64,000 bases of DNA from Cyanidiococcus yangmingshanensis. Lineage: Eukaryota > Rhodophyta > Bangiophyceae > Cyanidiales > Cyanidiaceae. This document shows positions 32,415-44,200 of this stretch, piece by piece. A program made the position numbers and the translations under genes. The stretch is taken from NCBI GenBank assembly GCA_013995675.1, contig VWRR01000006.1, positions 62,001-126,000 of the forward strand. Direction: 5' to 3'. The notes beneath the pieces are model-generated. The model was not told where the DNA came from. It did not search any database and was given only the letters and a program-made list of their open reading frames with translations. Position 1 is the first letter of the stretch. Each line of letters starts with the position of its first letter.

Positions 32415-33218
32415 ATGGGGCAGGTGTTCGATGCGAACGACGAACGCCAACTCGACACCAATGGTCTGGCTCGGCAGTCTAATGGGTCATTTCGCCAAAT
32501 CCTCACGCCTGTGGCTCAGCAAGCTGACTGGGACTGCGGCATTGCCTGCGTTGAAATGGTTCTATGGTTTCTTCGTGGAGAGCCGTTCTGTCGAACAACG
32601 CTGCTAGCGCTTGTTGGTACGCAGTCCGTCTGGACGATTGATCTCGTGCTGTTGCTCCACTCTGCTGGCGTTAGGAGCGTTGTTTTCTGGACAACATGCG
32701 TTGGTATCGAACCGATGTATGCTGATTGGCCCTTTTACCGCAGCGCGTTCGTATCGGACCGGGCTCGAGTGGAGACTCGCTTTGCGGAAGCAGCGCGCAG
32801 CGGTATTCGTATCCGCTCTGAATTGCTGCCAACAGACGCTTTGATACCCGCTAAATATTCGGGGTGTTTGGCAGAGCATGGCCTGCTGACAACAGCCTCA
32901 TTCGCGCAGGTAATCGGAGACATCGACGGTCGAGACCTCGTTTGGATTGTGCTCGTTGACCAGCGGCGCTTGCGTTATGGACCTCGCCAGACGCACATCT
33001 CGTGGTGGGACAAGCCCCTGGAATACCTGGTCTTGCTTCAATCGATGATCGGATGGCTTCCACGATCCGGATTCAGAGGGCACTATGTTGTCGTTGTAGA
33101 CTATTGCCCAGCAGTGGACGCTTTTGTCGTCTTCGACCCGGCATGCCCAACGGGTGCACTGAACCTGCAATCGCCATGTTCTCAACGACGCTCGCTTGGC
33201 ACCGGGGTCCGATGGTGA
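32415..33218 (+). CDS. GUCD1: Guanylyl-cyclase-domain protein, GUCD1/plant GC1 type
   Basis: A 267-residue protein of the GUCD1 family (Pfam Guanylate_cyc_2), a papain-like fold unrelated to class III cyclases. The hallmark QQADWDCGIACVEMVLWFL holds the candidate nucleophilic cysteine; SVWTIDLVLLLHSAGVRSV, RGHYVVVVDY (with a His) and AFVVFDPA supply further conserved positions, and the end resembles the RKSFGTDED box (QRRSLGTGVRW). The Arabidopsis member was reported as a guanylyl cyclase, but the fold suggests a peptidase-like or amidase reaction, so the activity is unsettled. The frame is open from 32391 with TTG; ATG 32415 is the first. The protein ends just after the SFGT-like box, slightly earlier than plant relatives. 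Confidence 0.8.
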   Translation: MGQVFDANDERQLDTNGLARQSNGSFRQILTPVAQQADWDCGIACVEMVLWFLRGEPFCRTTLLALVGTQSVWTIDLVLLLHSAGVRSVVFWTTCVGIEPMYADWPFYRSAFVSDRARVETRFAEAARSGIRIRSELLPTDALIPAKYSGCLAEHGLLTTASFAQVIGDIDGRDLVWIVLVDQRRLRYGPRQTHISWWDKPLEYLVLLQSMIGWLPRSGFRGHYVVVVDYCPAVDAFVVFDPACPTGALNLQSPCSQRRSLGTGVRW

Positions 33219-34943
33219 CACCAGTTATGGTGCCGTTACTGGCGCCAGATCCGGCGGCGGTGCCAGATACATACCATCTTCCAGGCATAGAACAAGAGGT
33301 ATGAGCGCGGCGATGAATGTGTCACCGGGCGTTATCTGCGTCTGCGTGAAACCGATTGAGGGCAGCTTCTCCGCTCGGGCTTGTTGATTGCGGCCTACGA
33401 AGCGTCTTGTTTGGGTCCTCGGGGGCGTTCTCGTTCGGAGATCCTCTGCCTGGATATTTGTCAGGGATTCATACGAATGGATTCTTATGCAGCGCATCGT
33501 CGAACATTGAGCAGCTTCAGGTCTTGAACAAGACCCGTGTCAGTGTCTCCATGCCAATGTTTGCGATCTGCGTTCCACTCGCTTTCCAGACAAGTGTACA
33601 GGGAATACTTTATCTTAAAATCGCTGGTTTGAGCATCCCAGACAATCGAGCACAAACCCATAGACCTTGACTTGGATACAACTGTCCGTGGCGGTCATCG
33701 TCAGCCGATTTGCAACGCGGCAGATGAGTTCGTTGTGGTGGTCGGTGGCCGCGCTCGGACAGGTCGGCTTCCGCAAAAGCTCAACGGATCCCGTCCAATA
33801 GCCCTGTTCCATCAGAAACGAGAGAGAACTGCTTGTGTATGACTTTCAGGGCGCATCTGCGTGTGGGAAAATCAGCTGCGGCTAGACGATCAACGTCCGG
33901 CACTGACTGATGATGCCGATCACCTCCGCAGTAGCGCTTTCGTTGGCGATACCCGAACGCAAGTATTCGGCGAGAGCATCCAATCTGGTTCCACACCAGC
34001 TCACGCTGTTCAGGAAACCTTCCATTCCTTCCCGGATACGCACACCGACCGAGACGCGACGAAGAGCGGCACACAAACGCCGCAAACCCTGGCTCGATGC
34101 CGTCGACACGAACTGTGTAGCACACGAACGCCGCCTTGCAGGCGTCAAAACGCACGCGTGTGCGAACATACCACCACCATATGGTATTAGGCTGTCGTCA
34201 CCCGTCGACCCGAATAATGTCCTCAAGTTGTCACTTTCGGTTCCTTTGGATGACCTTCAATCTAGGCTGCCAGAGAGATGTTTCGCTCTCTCCGTCCATT
34301 TTTGGCAGAGTTAGTCGCGGACAGGTACCTCGACACTCCGTGGCAGTTTGCAGCCAAAAACGCACTGGAAGTAACCACAAAATCCCAGTCACTTTGTGTG
34401 CCCCTCTCCTGAACGTTCAGCGACGCCCAGTGCAGACGCCTTTAGGTAGCGTGCACGTTGGTCGATGTGCCAACGAGGCCAGAGACCATGGTCGTGCGAC
34501 TCGTTCTTCAAAACGATATTTCGTGATTGTCCTTGAAAAGTTAACCTTAAAAACAACACCATTTTTACGAAAGGATCAATCGCGTAACCTCATCGGTCTC
34601 CATGTCCTGTCGCGCTTACAAAACCGCCTCGTGTTTACACTCCACACCCCGAGTCGGGCCGTGACACGCCATGCGGTTGTCGACACGCCAAATCAGCGAG
34701 GCCCTAAAATGCGACCATTCGCGCTCGGTTGATCGCAATCGCAGCCGCTGGGCGGCAACGTGACGCGCGAACCATGGCGCCCTCGGCTGGGCGTACGCTT
34801 CGGTCGTGGACCTGCTGCGCGTGACACGGACACGCATCCGTACACGCATCCGTACACGCGTCCGTGTTGGCGTTCAGCAACCTTTATTGGGTATCGTTGG
34901 TGCACAGAGGCTTGGATCGTTTGTGGTCGCTTGATTTATTGAG
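33219..34943. other. 1.7 kb intergenic upstream of FANCI
   Basis: No gene is supported; ORFs at 33781-34314 lie opposite each other and have no domain. Between about 34735 and 34870 is a CpG-rich segment with three near-copies of ACACGCATCCGT (34827-34866), immediately before the FANCI start. Confidence 0.5.
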
Positions 34944-37900
34944 ATGATGGGCGACTTTGGGCCTGTTACTGTCCAGGAGCTGTTAGGGCAGGGGTCGGAG
35001 AGCTTCTCCGAAGGGCGCTACCAAAGGGCGCTCGAAGCGGTTGCCTCGGTACTTTGTGACGCACGGACAGCAGCAGCAACGTCTACGGCGGGCCTCGAAA
35101 CCATTGATGACAAAAACGTGGGTACACTTCAGTCAATCTTTGAAGGAGCAGAACTGCTTCTTCAGCGATTGGCGCGCTGGGCCAAAGAGGGGCTGGTGGA
35201 GTCTCAGCGCTGCGTTCACGTGTTGCAGTGCTTGATGGACTTGGTCTCTGAATCGTTGTTACCGTCGCGTATGGGACCTGCTGCTGCTGCTGCTGCTGAT
35301 GATGATGATGATGATAGTGGTAATGATAATGACGTAGACGCCGTCGCTGGCTGGTGTGCTGATACGACCGCTCCGTGTGCTGTTCGGCGCGTGCTCGCGC
35401 AGAAACTGCTGGTGATGTTGTATGCATGTTGTGTGCGCACCCTATGTTGTGTAGATTTCGAGTGGGTGAATCGTGTTCTAAGGGAGCCGAACCAGGGTCT
35501 AGAACGTCTAGAATGGCTCGGCGAAGCCTATCTACCGATGATCCAGGTTTATGCGGAATTACGGGAGCGCTGGCTCCTCAGGCAGGATCCAGTTTCGATC
35601 CAGGCGCATGTCAAGGCCACCGAGAACCGAATCCAGCTCAAGATTCTGAACGAGATGATAGGGAGATGCAACGGTGCCACGTTAACGGCGCTTTCACAAC
35701 AACTACTGCTGATCTTGCAGCAAGCGCTGCGCATTGACTGGTGGTGGCGTTCCGCCGGTTACGAACTGGAGACAGCTCTCAACTGGGCATGTGTTCTGCG
35801 ATTTGTCCTGGCCGCGGCACCTGTATCAGCGCTGTCAGACATGCTCTGTATCGTTGAAATGGAGGCCCTCGCGGAGCCGGCACTCGGCGAAATGCTACTC
35901 TCTTCGCTCACCACCGAGATTGATTCACTGGCATCGAAGAAGCTGTCTCTCTCGGCCTGCCTGCGCGTCGACCTGAGTCTCTGTTTTCGTCTGGCAGAGG
36001 CAGAGGCTACGAGTGCTCTGGCCCAAGAGCAGGCAGCGGCCCTGCTCTGGCGTCACGGACAGTCGCCGGCAGTTGCAGCCTCTGGTCAGGTGATTCCGTC
36101 CGAGATGGCGATCTGGGCACCCGAGCCGATTCTCTCGGAGATTTTCGGCCTGTCCGGCATGGAGCACGCGGCCTTGCCAATGGCGGAATTGGCTTTTCAA
36201 TGGATGCAGCTCTGCCCAGCCCAAGGCGTTCGCACGATATCAGGTCGACTGAAAGGCGTTGGTCACGCCCATCATTCGTTGCGTCTGAATCAGTCCTTGA
36301 AGATCCGTCGACGCGGGCGCAGGAGAACACACGAGCAGATTTCGCCCCGGTCGTTTTTTCTGCAACGATGCGCCATCCATGTGCTCACGGAACTCTTCGG
36401 ACATCACAATGGCGCTCGGAAAGAGATCCTGTCTGCTTGTTTATCAGCAATAGCGGAAGCAGATTACACGCTACCAACGCGAGCAGCCTACTGCACGGTT
36501 ATCGAGCGTATCGCGAGCTCTCCCGGCCATCGCATCCACCTCCGCGACCTGAGCGAGTGCCTGCTCCTCTGGCTTGCGCCAACTCATGATCGAGTTTCCA
36601 ATTTCTCTCGCGAAACGCTTACTGGCAACATTGGCGCCTCTGGGCGCGCTGTGGCAACCTATGGGCGACGGGCTGCTGCTTTTCCTGCGCAAGCTGGCAA
36701 CCTCGCGGGCGATCCGCGCTCGACGCATTGCGGCTCACGGTCTTGCGTGCTTACTGGTCGCACCATATCCTCCCCGAATCTACTGAAACCGAAATCACCC
36801 AGTTACTGCTCAGGACCCTGGACCTGGCACCAGAGCCACTGCGGGCCGAGATATTCCTCGCGATGGGCAGCGCGAATCCGTGTGCGGGTCCCTAGATTCG
36901 CCTCCTTGAGCCTTTGGATGGTGTCACTCAGTCGGTATGTGGAGGCCGTCTCTACGGAGCCGTCCCCTGGAGTGCCCCCAACACCACACCTGGATCTGCA
37001 TCGCTGTTTTCACGCCGCGGGTGTCGCGATCGAAGCGCTGCCGGAACTCCTCCGTTGCATCTTTGCCTTGCCGTTGACCTCGACTAGTGGCGAATGGAGC
37101 GCTCCATCCCAAGCGTCCGCTATGACCTCACGTGGGATCGCGTCCTCTCCAGAGATGAAGGCGTCCGCCAGGTTTCTGGAAACCTTCCTCCAACATTTAG
37201 TGACCGACCTCTCCGAGGCATCGACCGTCTTGCGGATGCTCGGGCTCGATCTTCTGCTGCAGCGGCGCGCGTCCTCCGAAGCGTGGCTCGCTCCGATTGA
37301 GCGTATTCGTATTGCCGAAAGCCGCTGTCGACTGCTGGCTCGATGCTATGAAACGCTTCTTGATGTGGGTCCATTTTCGCCGTCGCAACAAGCCACGCTG
37401 CTAGAGCTATACGGACAGCTGACACACTTGAGCGATTCGTTGTTGCCGGTGCTTGCCAACTCCGCCGCCCGACAGCGCCCCCAGCTAGCACCGCAGGCTA
37501 CTGGTGCCGCTCCGACCACAGACTGCGATTATATCGCAGGCGCACGGGCCGTGAATCGTCAGATACTCTCCGATCCGAGTCGTCTTTTTCTCTGGAAACC
37601 ATCCACTGTTAGAGCCGCCGAAGTGGCCTCTGATTTGGCGTACGCCTCATCTCGGCAGGACGGAGAGCATGGAGGCTTTCTTCACGATACCCTATCATGG
37701 GTGCATGTAGTGCCGGCGCTCGGGACAGATCGCGCAGTTCAACTGCTCGCCGGATGCTCAGCAGTCTACGGGACTACAGCACTCATTCGGATCCTAAGGC
37801 GTCATCTGGATATAGAGGTCTACTTTCGTGATCTGCGCGGCAGTGGCGACCATTTTGTTGCCGATCAAACGTGGTCTGCATGGCTATGTCAGGCCATCGT

Positions 37901-39565
37901 CGGAGCCCTGCTCCGATTGGTCGCAGCCGTTCCTGAAGAGCCGCGCGACGTGCCCATGAAGACAGCCTCCCTCCAAAGCGCTTTCCTCTCGCTCGATCTG
38001 GAATGTTCTTCCGTCGTTCGTGATTCCATCGATCTCCAGAGCCGTCCCGCATTCGCCCAGCTGTGGCTCAAAGCGCATACCCTGGATTTTCTCGCAGCTG
38101 TCTTGCCCCGCTGGCCAGCACGCCAACTGATCGCCCTGTTGGCCGACACCCACGTGCGGAGTCAGCTTGAACCCGTCTTTGAGACTGAATTTTCTGAATG
38201 GCGAGCCAGCGACACCCACGATGGTCCCGTGCACCCAAACGCACTCAAGTGGTTGGCCGCTCTTTTGACTCGCCGCCTACGGGCTGACTTTCACCGTGGC
38301 CTCACAGTGAAACTCGTCTCCATCTATGAAACGCTGATTGCGCATCTTGTGATCGACTCGAGCAGCCCGTCCGACACCGCGGAACAGTCTTCTGACAACG
38401 TATTCGGATCGATCGCGTTTACCCACATTGAGCGCGATCTCCAGGGTATTCTCTTCGATTTTGAAATTCCTCAGGCTAGTGTTTATCGGCTGTTGCTGCG
38501 ACCGTTGCTCCTCGTACTTGGCTCAGAGAGGGCGCTCGAACTCTCTGCAGCGCTCGTCCGCATCTGTAGGTCTGCGGCGGATCCAAACCGTGACCAGCCC
38601 GCGTTATACCAGCATCCGCTGGTCGAGCATTTCGCACATGCTTCAGCTGAGGCTCGCATGGCCGCACTCGGGGCAGTCATCGAGTTTGGCGCCGAGAAGA
38701 TGCCCCGTGTGCGCGTCAAAACTGAGGTTGCTCGAGCCCACACGATCCATGAGAAGGATCTGGTGTCAGTGCGTGAGCTTATGTTCCTTCTCGAGACGTT
38801 TTTCGCTCCGGGCGAGTTGATCATCTCTTTGGCGCTCCTGATGCGGGCGCTGGCGCTCTCGCAACAGGCGCTACATTATTTACAGGGCGTTGGCGAAATG
38901 CTGCGCCGCCAGCTCACGAGCCTCTCCAACGGAGATCACAAAAAGCCTCGGAAACAGAAGCTTCTGAAAGAGCAAATGCGATGTCCATGGGATGAAGCGA
39001 TCGAACCACATTGGACTACTGTGTTACGATGCCTGCAGCAGACTAGGGCGATAGCTGGCCGTCTCGGTCGCTTGGTCCGCCCTGATGGCGTACGCGAAGC
39101 CCTTGATGGCCGTCCTGCCGCTTCCCGGTCCGCGAACCAAGCGTGCGCGCGTTTTGTATATCGCCTGGAGCGTTACGAGGCCGAGTGCAGTCAGCTCGAC
39201 AACAACCTTGCCCGCTGGCTGTCAGTCTGACTTACGATATTCCGGCGTCTCTGCGCGACTCCATCCGCTGCTGGTTCCAGGCAGCGCCAACTGCCTCTCA
39301 CACAGAGGAGCTCTTGCGGTTCACGTTTGTCGACTGGGACCAGGCCACAACCAAAGCGACCAAGGCCGGCGCTCCAACTCGTCGCGTCTGCTACCTGCGC
39401 AGCCGCAACGCCTACATCGATCAAGTCCTACAACACGAAGGTGCAGACGACGCCTACGCGGACCTCGAAGACTTTATCGCAACAGAGGAAGCGACCACTG
39501 GCGATCTTTCCCCAGTTACAAAACGCAGACCCGGATCGCAGAGTCTCCGCCCGATCCTATCATAA
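34944..39565 (+). CDS. FANCI: FANCI-like DNA-repair solenoid protein, frame-broken
   Basis: An alpha-solenoid protein of about 1,530 residues across frames, like animal FANCI (1,328). A 1,428-codon frame (34944-39230) gives the bulk. The segment PMAELAFQWMQLCPAQG corresponds to human LVELGFILMDSYGPKK and AIHVLTELFGHHNGARKEIL to [20 protein letters not shown]. Between about 36600 and 36900 the homology leaves this frame: DGLLLFLRKLATSRAIRARR, aligning without gaps to human [20 protein letters not shown], is in the next frame, and TQLLLRTLDLAPEPLRAEIF in the third, before returning. The end (ARFVYRLERYEAECSQLDNN) fits FANCI, and an acidic/basic tail appears in another frame to 39565. FANCI pairs with FANCD2 as a DNA clamp for crosslink repair. 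Near residue 112 there are six Ala and six Asp codons in runs. The normally ubiquitinated Lys position is Arg. Confidence 0.78.
35280..35315 (+). repeat. GCT6-GAT6 trinucleotide runs inside FANCI
   Basis: Six GCT codons followed by six GAT codons encode Ala6-Asp6 within the N-terminal part of the FANCI-like protein, continuing into an Asn/Asp-rich stretch. It is probably a length-variable linker between helices. Confidence 0.9.
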
Positions 39566-39944
39566 AGGTAGCCTAACTATATGGTACAAGGTTCAAGCGT
39601 GGCTCGAACGGTGTGAGAATTCGATAGAGCTGCGACACCGAGATTCATGTTTGGTGACCCCCCGGGAATCCGGGTCGTGCGCAAATTCAAGAAATGGAAC
39701 ATGAATGGACATGTATACCCTATATAGGACGGATCGCGTCTCGCGCTTCGTGACCCCCCGGGAATCCGGGTCGTGCGCACGCTCGTGGACACTTATGTGA
39801 CACCGCCGTCGGCGCATCGCCGTGACTTCATCTTTGCACCGCCCATCCCGCTGCCTCGCCATCATCCGTATGCGAGACGAGCACTCGTGCTGATCGACTC
39901 AAAAGACTCGCGGGTGTGGTTTTGTTTCCAGAGCGTTTCGATTA
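39566..39944. other. intergenic upstream of RPS13 with a 30-bp direct repeat
   Basis: Holds two exact 30-base copies (listed separately) and a TATATAGG box at 39721. The first ORFs here are translations of the repeat. It probably contains the RPS13 promoter. Confidence 0.55.
39654..39779. repeat. Pair of exact 30-bp direct repeats with a dyad
   Basis: Copies at 39654-39683 and 39750-39779 share GTGACCCCCCGGGAATCCGG and the following 10 bases exactly and start 96 bases apart. Inside is the dyad CCCGG-GAAT-CCGGG. A TATATAGG sequence lies between them. Position upstream of RPS13 suggests a regulatory element, but this is inference. Confidence 0.85.
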
Positions 39945-40400
39945 ATGGGTCGATTGCACTCCAAAGGTAAGGGTATTTCAAGCTCGGCGATTCCATACCG
40001 ACGTGCGGCACCTTCTTGGTGTAAAGTCACCCGGCGGGAGTGTGTGGACTTGATCGTCAAGCTGGCACGTAAGGGTATCACGCCGTCCCAGATCGGCGTC
40101 CAGCTGCGTGATCAACACGGTGTTCCCCTCAGCAAACCGATATCTGGAAATACGATTGTGCGCATACTGCGTGCGCACGGTCTAGCGCCGGAACTTCCTG
40201 AAGACATGTACTTTTTGGTGAAAAAGGCAGTGAATATACGCAAGCACCTGGAGCGAAACCGGCAGGATAAAGATGCCAAGTTCCGGCTCATCCTTGTCGA
40301 ATCGAGGATTCATCGCCTTGCGCGGTACTATCGGCGAACAGGTGCACTGCCACCTACCTGGAAATATGAGAGTGCAACTGCCGCGCAGCTGGTGAGCTAG
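39945..40400 (+). CDS. RPS13: 40S ribosomal protein S13 (uS15)
   Basis: A 151-residue protein, exactly the eukaryotic S13 length. It starts [20 protein letters not shown], close to the universal GRMHAPGKGIS.SALPYRR, and contains [40 protein letters not shown], and the S15 core [20 protein letters not shown] followed by [19 protein letters not shown]. It binds 18S rRNA in the platform of the small subunit. ATG 39945 is the conserved start. Two 30-bp direct repeats lie upstream. Confidence 0.97.
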   Translation: MGRLHSKGKGISSSAIPYRRAAPSWCKVTRRECVDLIVKLARKGITPSQIGVQLRDQHGVPLSKPISGNTIVRILRAHGLAPELPEDMYFLVKKAVNIRKHLERNRQDKDAKFRLILVESRIHRLARYYRRTGALPPTWKYESATAAQLVS

Positions 40401-40559
40401 TTGAGAGCGCTCGCCGCGTCGCCTGGCCTCAACGATACGAGCAGGGTATACAGGGCCTTGCAGCGCGCTGCGTACAGGCCAGCACGATTGCAGCGTTTTA
40501 GCTGGTGACGGCATGTTTTTCGACTTGGCGAAAGCAAAACATTTGTAATCAGAAGATTC

Positions 40560-41108
40560 CTATTCTTTCTCGAGGCCGCTGAATGAGCGTTCGGACGATT
40601 GGTGCGGGGGCTCATGACCCGTCGGCATGCCCTGAGGGCCAATCCGCAATAGATGTTTCAGGTACTGAGACATTTCCTCCGCCACTTGAGCTCGATGAGG
40701 GGATGCCGAAGCGTCTTGCAGCACTTGAGACGGTGACATCACGGAAGTAGAGTCCCGCTGGGAAGTTTCAGGCATCCGAACCGACGCGTATGATGGCTGG
40801 CTAGGCTCGCCGCGAGCAACTTGAGCAGCAGCGTCTGTGTTCGCTCTCCCGTAAACAGAAACGCGCTTTGCACGATCCCGCTGATTGCGATGGAGGCCAA
40901 CTCGTGACCCTGAAGGAACATCTCGGGTGGGTGGGGTGTCGTCTCGAGGACGTGCCCTGCCTCCTCTGGTGTCGTCCCGAGCGCGATCGCTACCGGCAGC
41001 GGCGACATTACGTTTCAGACCACTCACTGGAAAACTCGGCTTCGTTCCGCGTTCGTCCGAACCCATTTCAGCATGGGTCTCTGGTGGCGAAGGCCTGATG
41101 CGCACCAT
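40560..41108 (-). CDS. disordered ORF after XRN1, separate small gene or XRN1 tail
   Basis: A 182-codon ORF from ATG 41108, rich in Arg, Ser, Pro and Asp (DRARDDTRGGRARPRDD), ending in one helix (EEMSQYLKHLLRIG). It lies on the same strand 169 bases after the XRN1 stop in a different frame. XRN1 proteins often have long disordered C-termini that bind decapping factors, so it may be the tail of XRN1 after frame breaks; the intervening frame is not convincing as coding. No domain is recognised. Confidence 0.35.
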   Translation of the reverse strand: MVRIRPSPPETHAEMGSDERGTKPSFPVSGLKRNVAAAGSDRARDDTRGGRARPRDDTPPTRDVPSGSRVGLHRNQRDRAKRVSVYGRANTDAAAQVARGEPSQPSYASVRMPETSQRDSTSVMSPSQVLQDASASPHRAQVAEEMSQYLKHLLRIGPQGMPTGHEPPHQSSERSFSGLEKE

Positions 41109-41276
41109 CAGGACGCGCCTCTCGATGGCTCCGGCGTTGCCAGGGGACCACCCTTCTCGTTTCGCGGCCTCGCCTGTCTGCCTTTTTCAGTCAAGTCTCT
41201 GTGGTGCGTTACTGCAGGTCTGGTCTTGGAATGAACGCCGTGGTCTGGACGTGTGTGAACGCGTGGCGCACGGTGA

Positions 41277-44200
41277 TCACCAACTCCCCGCGACAAGGTT
41301 CAGTAGCGTGGACTCCGCATCGAGCGTCTTCCCAGCGCAGCCAGAGCAACGCCCGTGCAGGTCGCTACCGCCAATAAACTCGTGATCGAAAACCACGTCG
41401 ACCTCCTTTGTAGGTGGATGCACGCCAACAACAGTGCCGCGAGCACCAAACGGAACCGCGCCACTGCGAGCGATGTAGACAACCCGATCACCAAGTTCAT
41501 AGTCGCGAAATGGTGTGCTGCGAGGCGCGTCTGGGGAACCGAGACCCAACGATACATCGGAACGTCTACAGGCGAACGAGTCAACGGTTGCTGGGTTTTG
41601 GCCATCAGAACCTGATGAGGAAGGGCATTCCGTCGATGCGCTTTGTGCCAGTCCTTGGATCGCTTCCACAACTGAACGGATCAGTACTCGAGAGGTGATT
41701 GGAAGCAGCGGTAAACGAGCGCACTCCAGCGTCTTGAGATAGTCTTGGATGCGTCCAATCATCTCGGGCCATTCCGCATCACCGAAAAGCTCCGTTGCCT
41801 GCAGCACGACTTCGCCATCACCACGCTGAGTTACAATCTGATCCATACGTTCCAAGAGTCCGGGAAAGGACTCGCGATAGGAGCGCAGCACCCGTGGTGT
41901 CGCCTCGGTGGCGAAGAGAAAAGTACCATCGGCACGTGCCGCTCCAGGAGCCGTCGTCGTGGGCCCGTCTCTGGATGCTCGGAACACCGCATATCCAGGC
42001 ACGACGAGCATTTCCTTTTTGAATCGAAGTCCGAGCCCCAGGTTCACCTCGTGAAGATCTCCAAAACGCTCGTGTTTCGGAATCCGACAACGCAGCTTGC
42101 CCATGAGCATGCCTGCGAAACGCGTCGAGATCACCCCTTCCAGGCCAGCAAGACGAAGAATCACGGGCAACGGCGCGTACTGAACTGCATCCTGCTTTGC
42201 GAGTGCCTGCTGCAACAAGCGCATCGGCTCCGGTGTAGCGTGTAACAGCCGAATCACCACCGTGGGTGCTGTCGTGACCGCTGGGGCATGCTTCCGCTTC
42301 CTGCCGGGATCAACGCCCACGAGTGACACGACCTGAGCGAGCGAGCCATAGAAACGCGAATGTGCTGTGTCGTTCCTTCCGACATAGATGACGGTGTCCC
42401 CGACTTGCAATCGAGCCGGCACCTTTGCATCGTCCGGGTCTCTCGGTTCAGTGCGGTCAATGAGCAGCATCGGGAAGGACTCTTCGATGGGGGCAGTGGT
42501 GACACCCCCTCCAGAGGCTATTTCGATGACACGTCGCACTCGTCCATGGAACTTGCTCTGTTCAAGAGAGATGCCAGCATGTTGGAGGAGGTGCTGCAAC
42601 AAGCTCGAGTCGGTATTGCGAAACATCCGTGGGTCATTCCTTTGCACCCTGAGGGTCTTGTTCGCATCCCAGGTTACGCTTTCGGTGGAGCTCTCAATAG
42701 CAGTGAGCAAGGCGGGGCACTGCCATGGGTATCCGATTCGCACCGGGATCGCAAGTCCAGCTCGGTCTGATTCCAGAGACGTTTCCGTTACCGATGATAA
42801 GAACGCGGTGGCCAGCGATGTCGCTGTTTGGGTTTCATGCCGATCCTGTGGTACCAAGACCCGTATGATACAACTCTCCAGTTTGCTCGGCACACCGAAA
42901 ATGTCTATGGCAACATTTTCGAAATAGTGGGTTATGTCGCGCACGAAGAGTGATGGATGCCCCACGGCTCTGTCGGCAGCCGGTTTGGTGCCACGCAAAA
43001 GGCAGGGCACAAAACCACGTTCATGCTTCAAAGATATCGTCTCTCGTTGAATTTGTGCTCCAGCGACCCGTGTCATTCGACTGGGAAACGGTGATAGAAT
43101 CCCTGCTGGCTCCTGGTCGAGCGTCGATGGAGCAGACTCACTTTGCGAGCGACAACGCAGTCTTATGCAACTTCCCAACTGATTCCGTTCCTGTTCGTCG
43201 GGTGTGAGCTCCTCCGGCTTGAGAGCGGCGATAGCCGCAAGCAGTCGATCTTCATCCATGAAGGGAAGCAGAACAATACCTTCCCAGTCGTTACGCTTTC
43301 CTTCCATGTCAATGGGTACCTCTTGTGGATACAAGTCAGCCAACGGTGAGGACGGTTTTGTCATAAGATCTGCGTAGAGTTTCGGAAGACACCATGCACT
43401 GCGTGGCGGTAATACGGCCAGGAGTTGCTGCAGAGGTAGGAAAGGTGTACCGAGTTCGAGGCTCATGCCGTCCGCCAACGCTTGCAGACCAACCATATCG
43501 CTGCAAAAAGGGGCATAGTGATAGGGATAAAACCATCGCCAAGAGGCGACTCCATTTGTATAGTACTCTAGAGTCCAAACGATAGCCTCGAGATAAGCGC
43601 GACAGACACGACGAACAGCGAGCGGGTCGCGATCGTAATCAATGCCCAGTTTTTCGCGATAGTAACGTCGTTTTCGAGGAAGCATCCGCTGCAGCTTTTG
43701 AGCATCTGCAGCATCCACCAGTGCCGCCGCCAGTGCCTGCTCATCCCAGAGAGGAACCTCTGGTTCTAACTCTGCCGACTCGTCGTTCGTCCCGACAAGT
43801 ATCGGCAAATCTTCCGTATTCATTCTCGACAGGGCGCTCGTATCTCTGCGGACATTGTCTGCCACCGAAGGAGATGTTTGCAGTACCCGATCGCCATTCT
43901 CCAATGAAGTTGGAGTGGTTCGATGTACCAGGTTGCCGTCACCCGCATTCGCGTTCGCAAAGCCCCAGATGGCCGAGTGATCCTCTCGAGTGTCTGAACT
44001 CCAAACCAGGGCCGTGCCCCGAGCGCCAACGGCCTCACGCCTCTCCAGGATGTACGACTCTAGTAGACCCAGCTTGGTAAGCAGGATCTCCAACCGATCA
44101 AAATGAATCAGATCAGGTCTTCTGGCCTCACCGGTGGCGTCGGTCAGGTAACCGCCGAAACGAGGCAGAAGCTCCTTGTAAAGAAAAAGAATGGAGTTAA

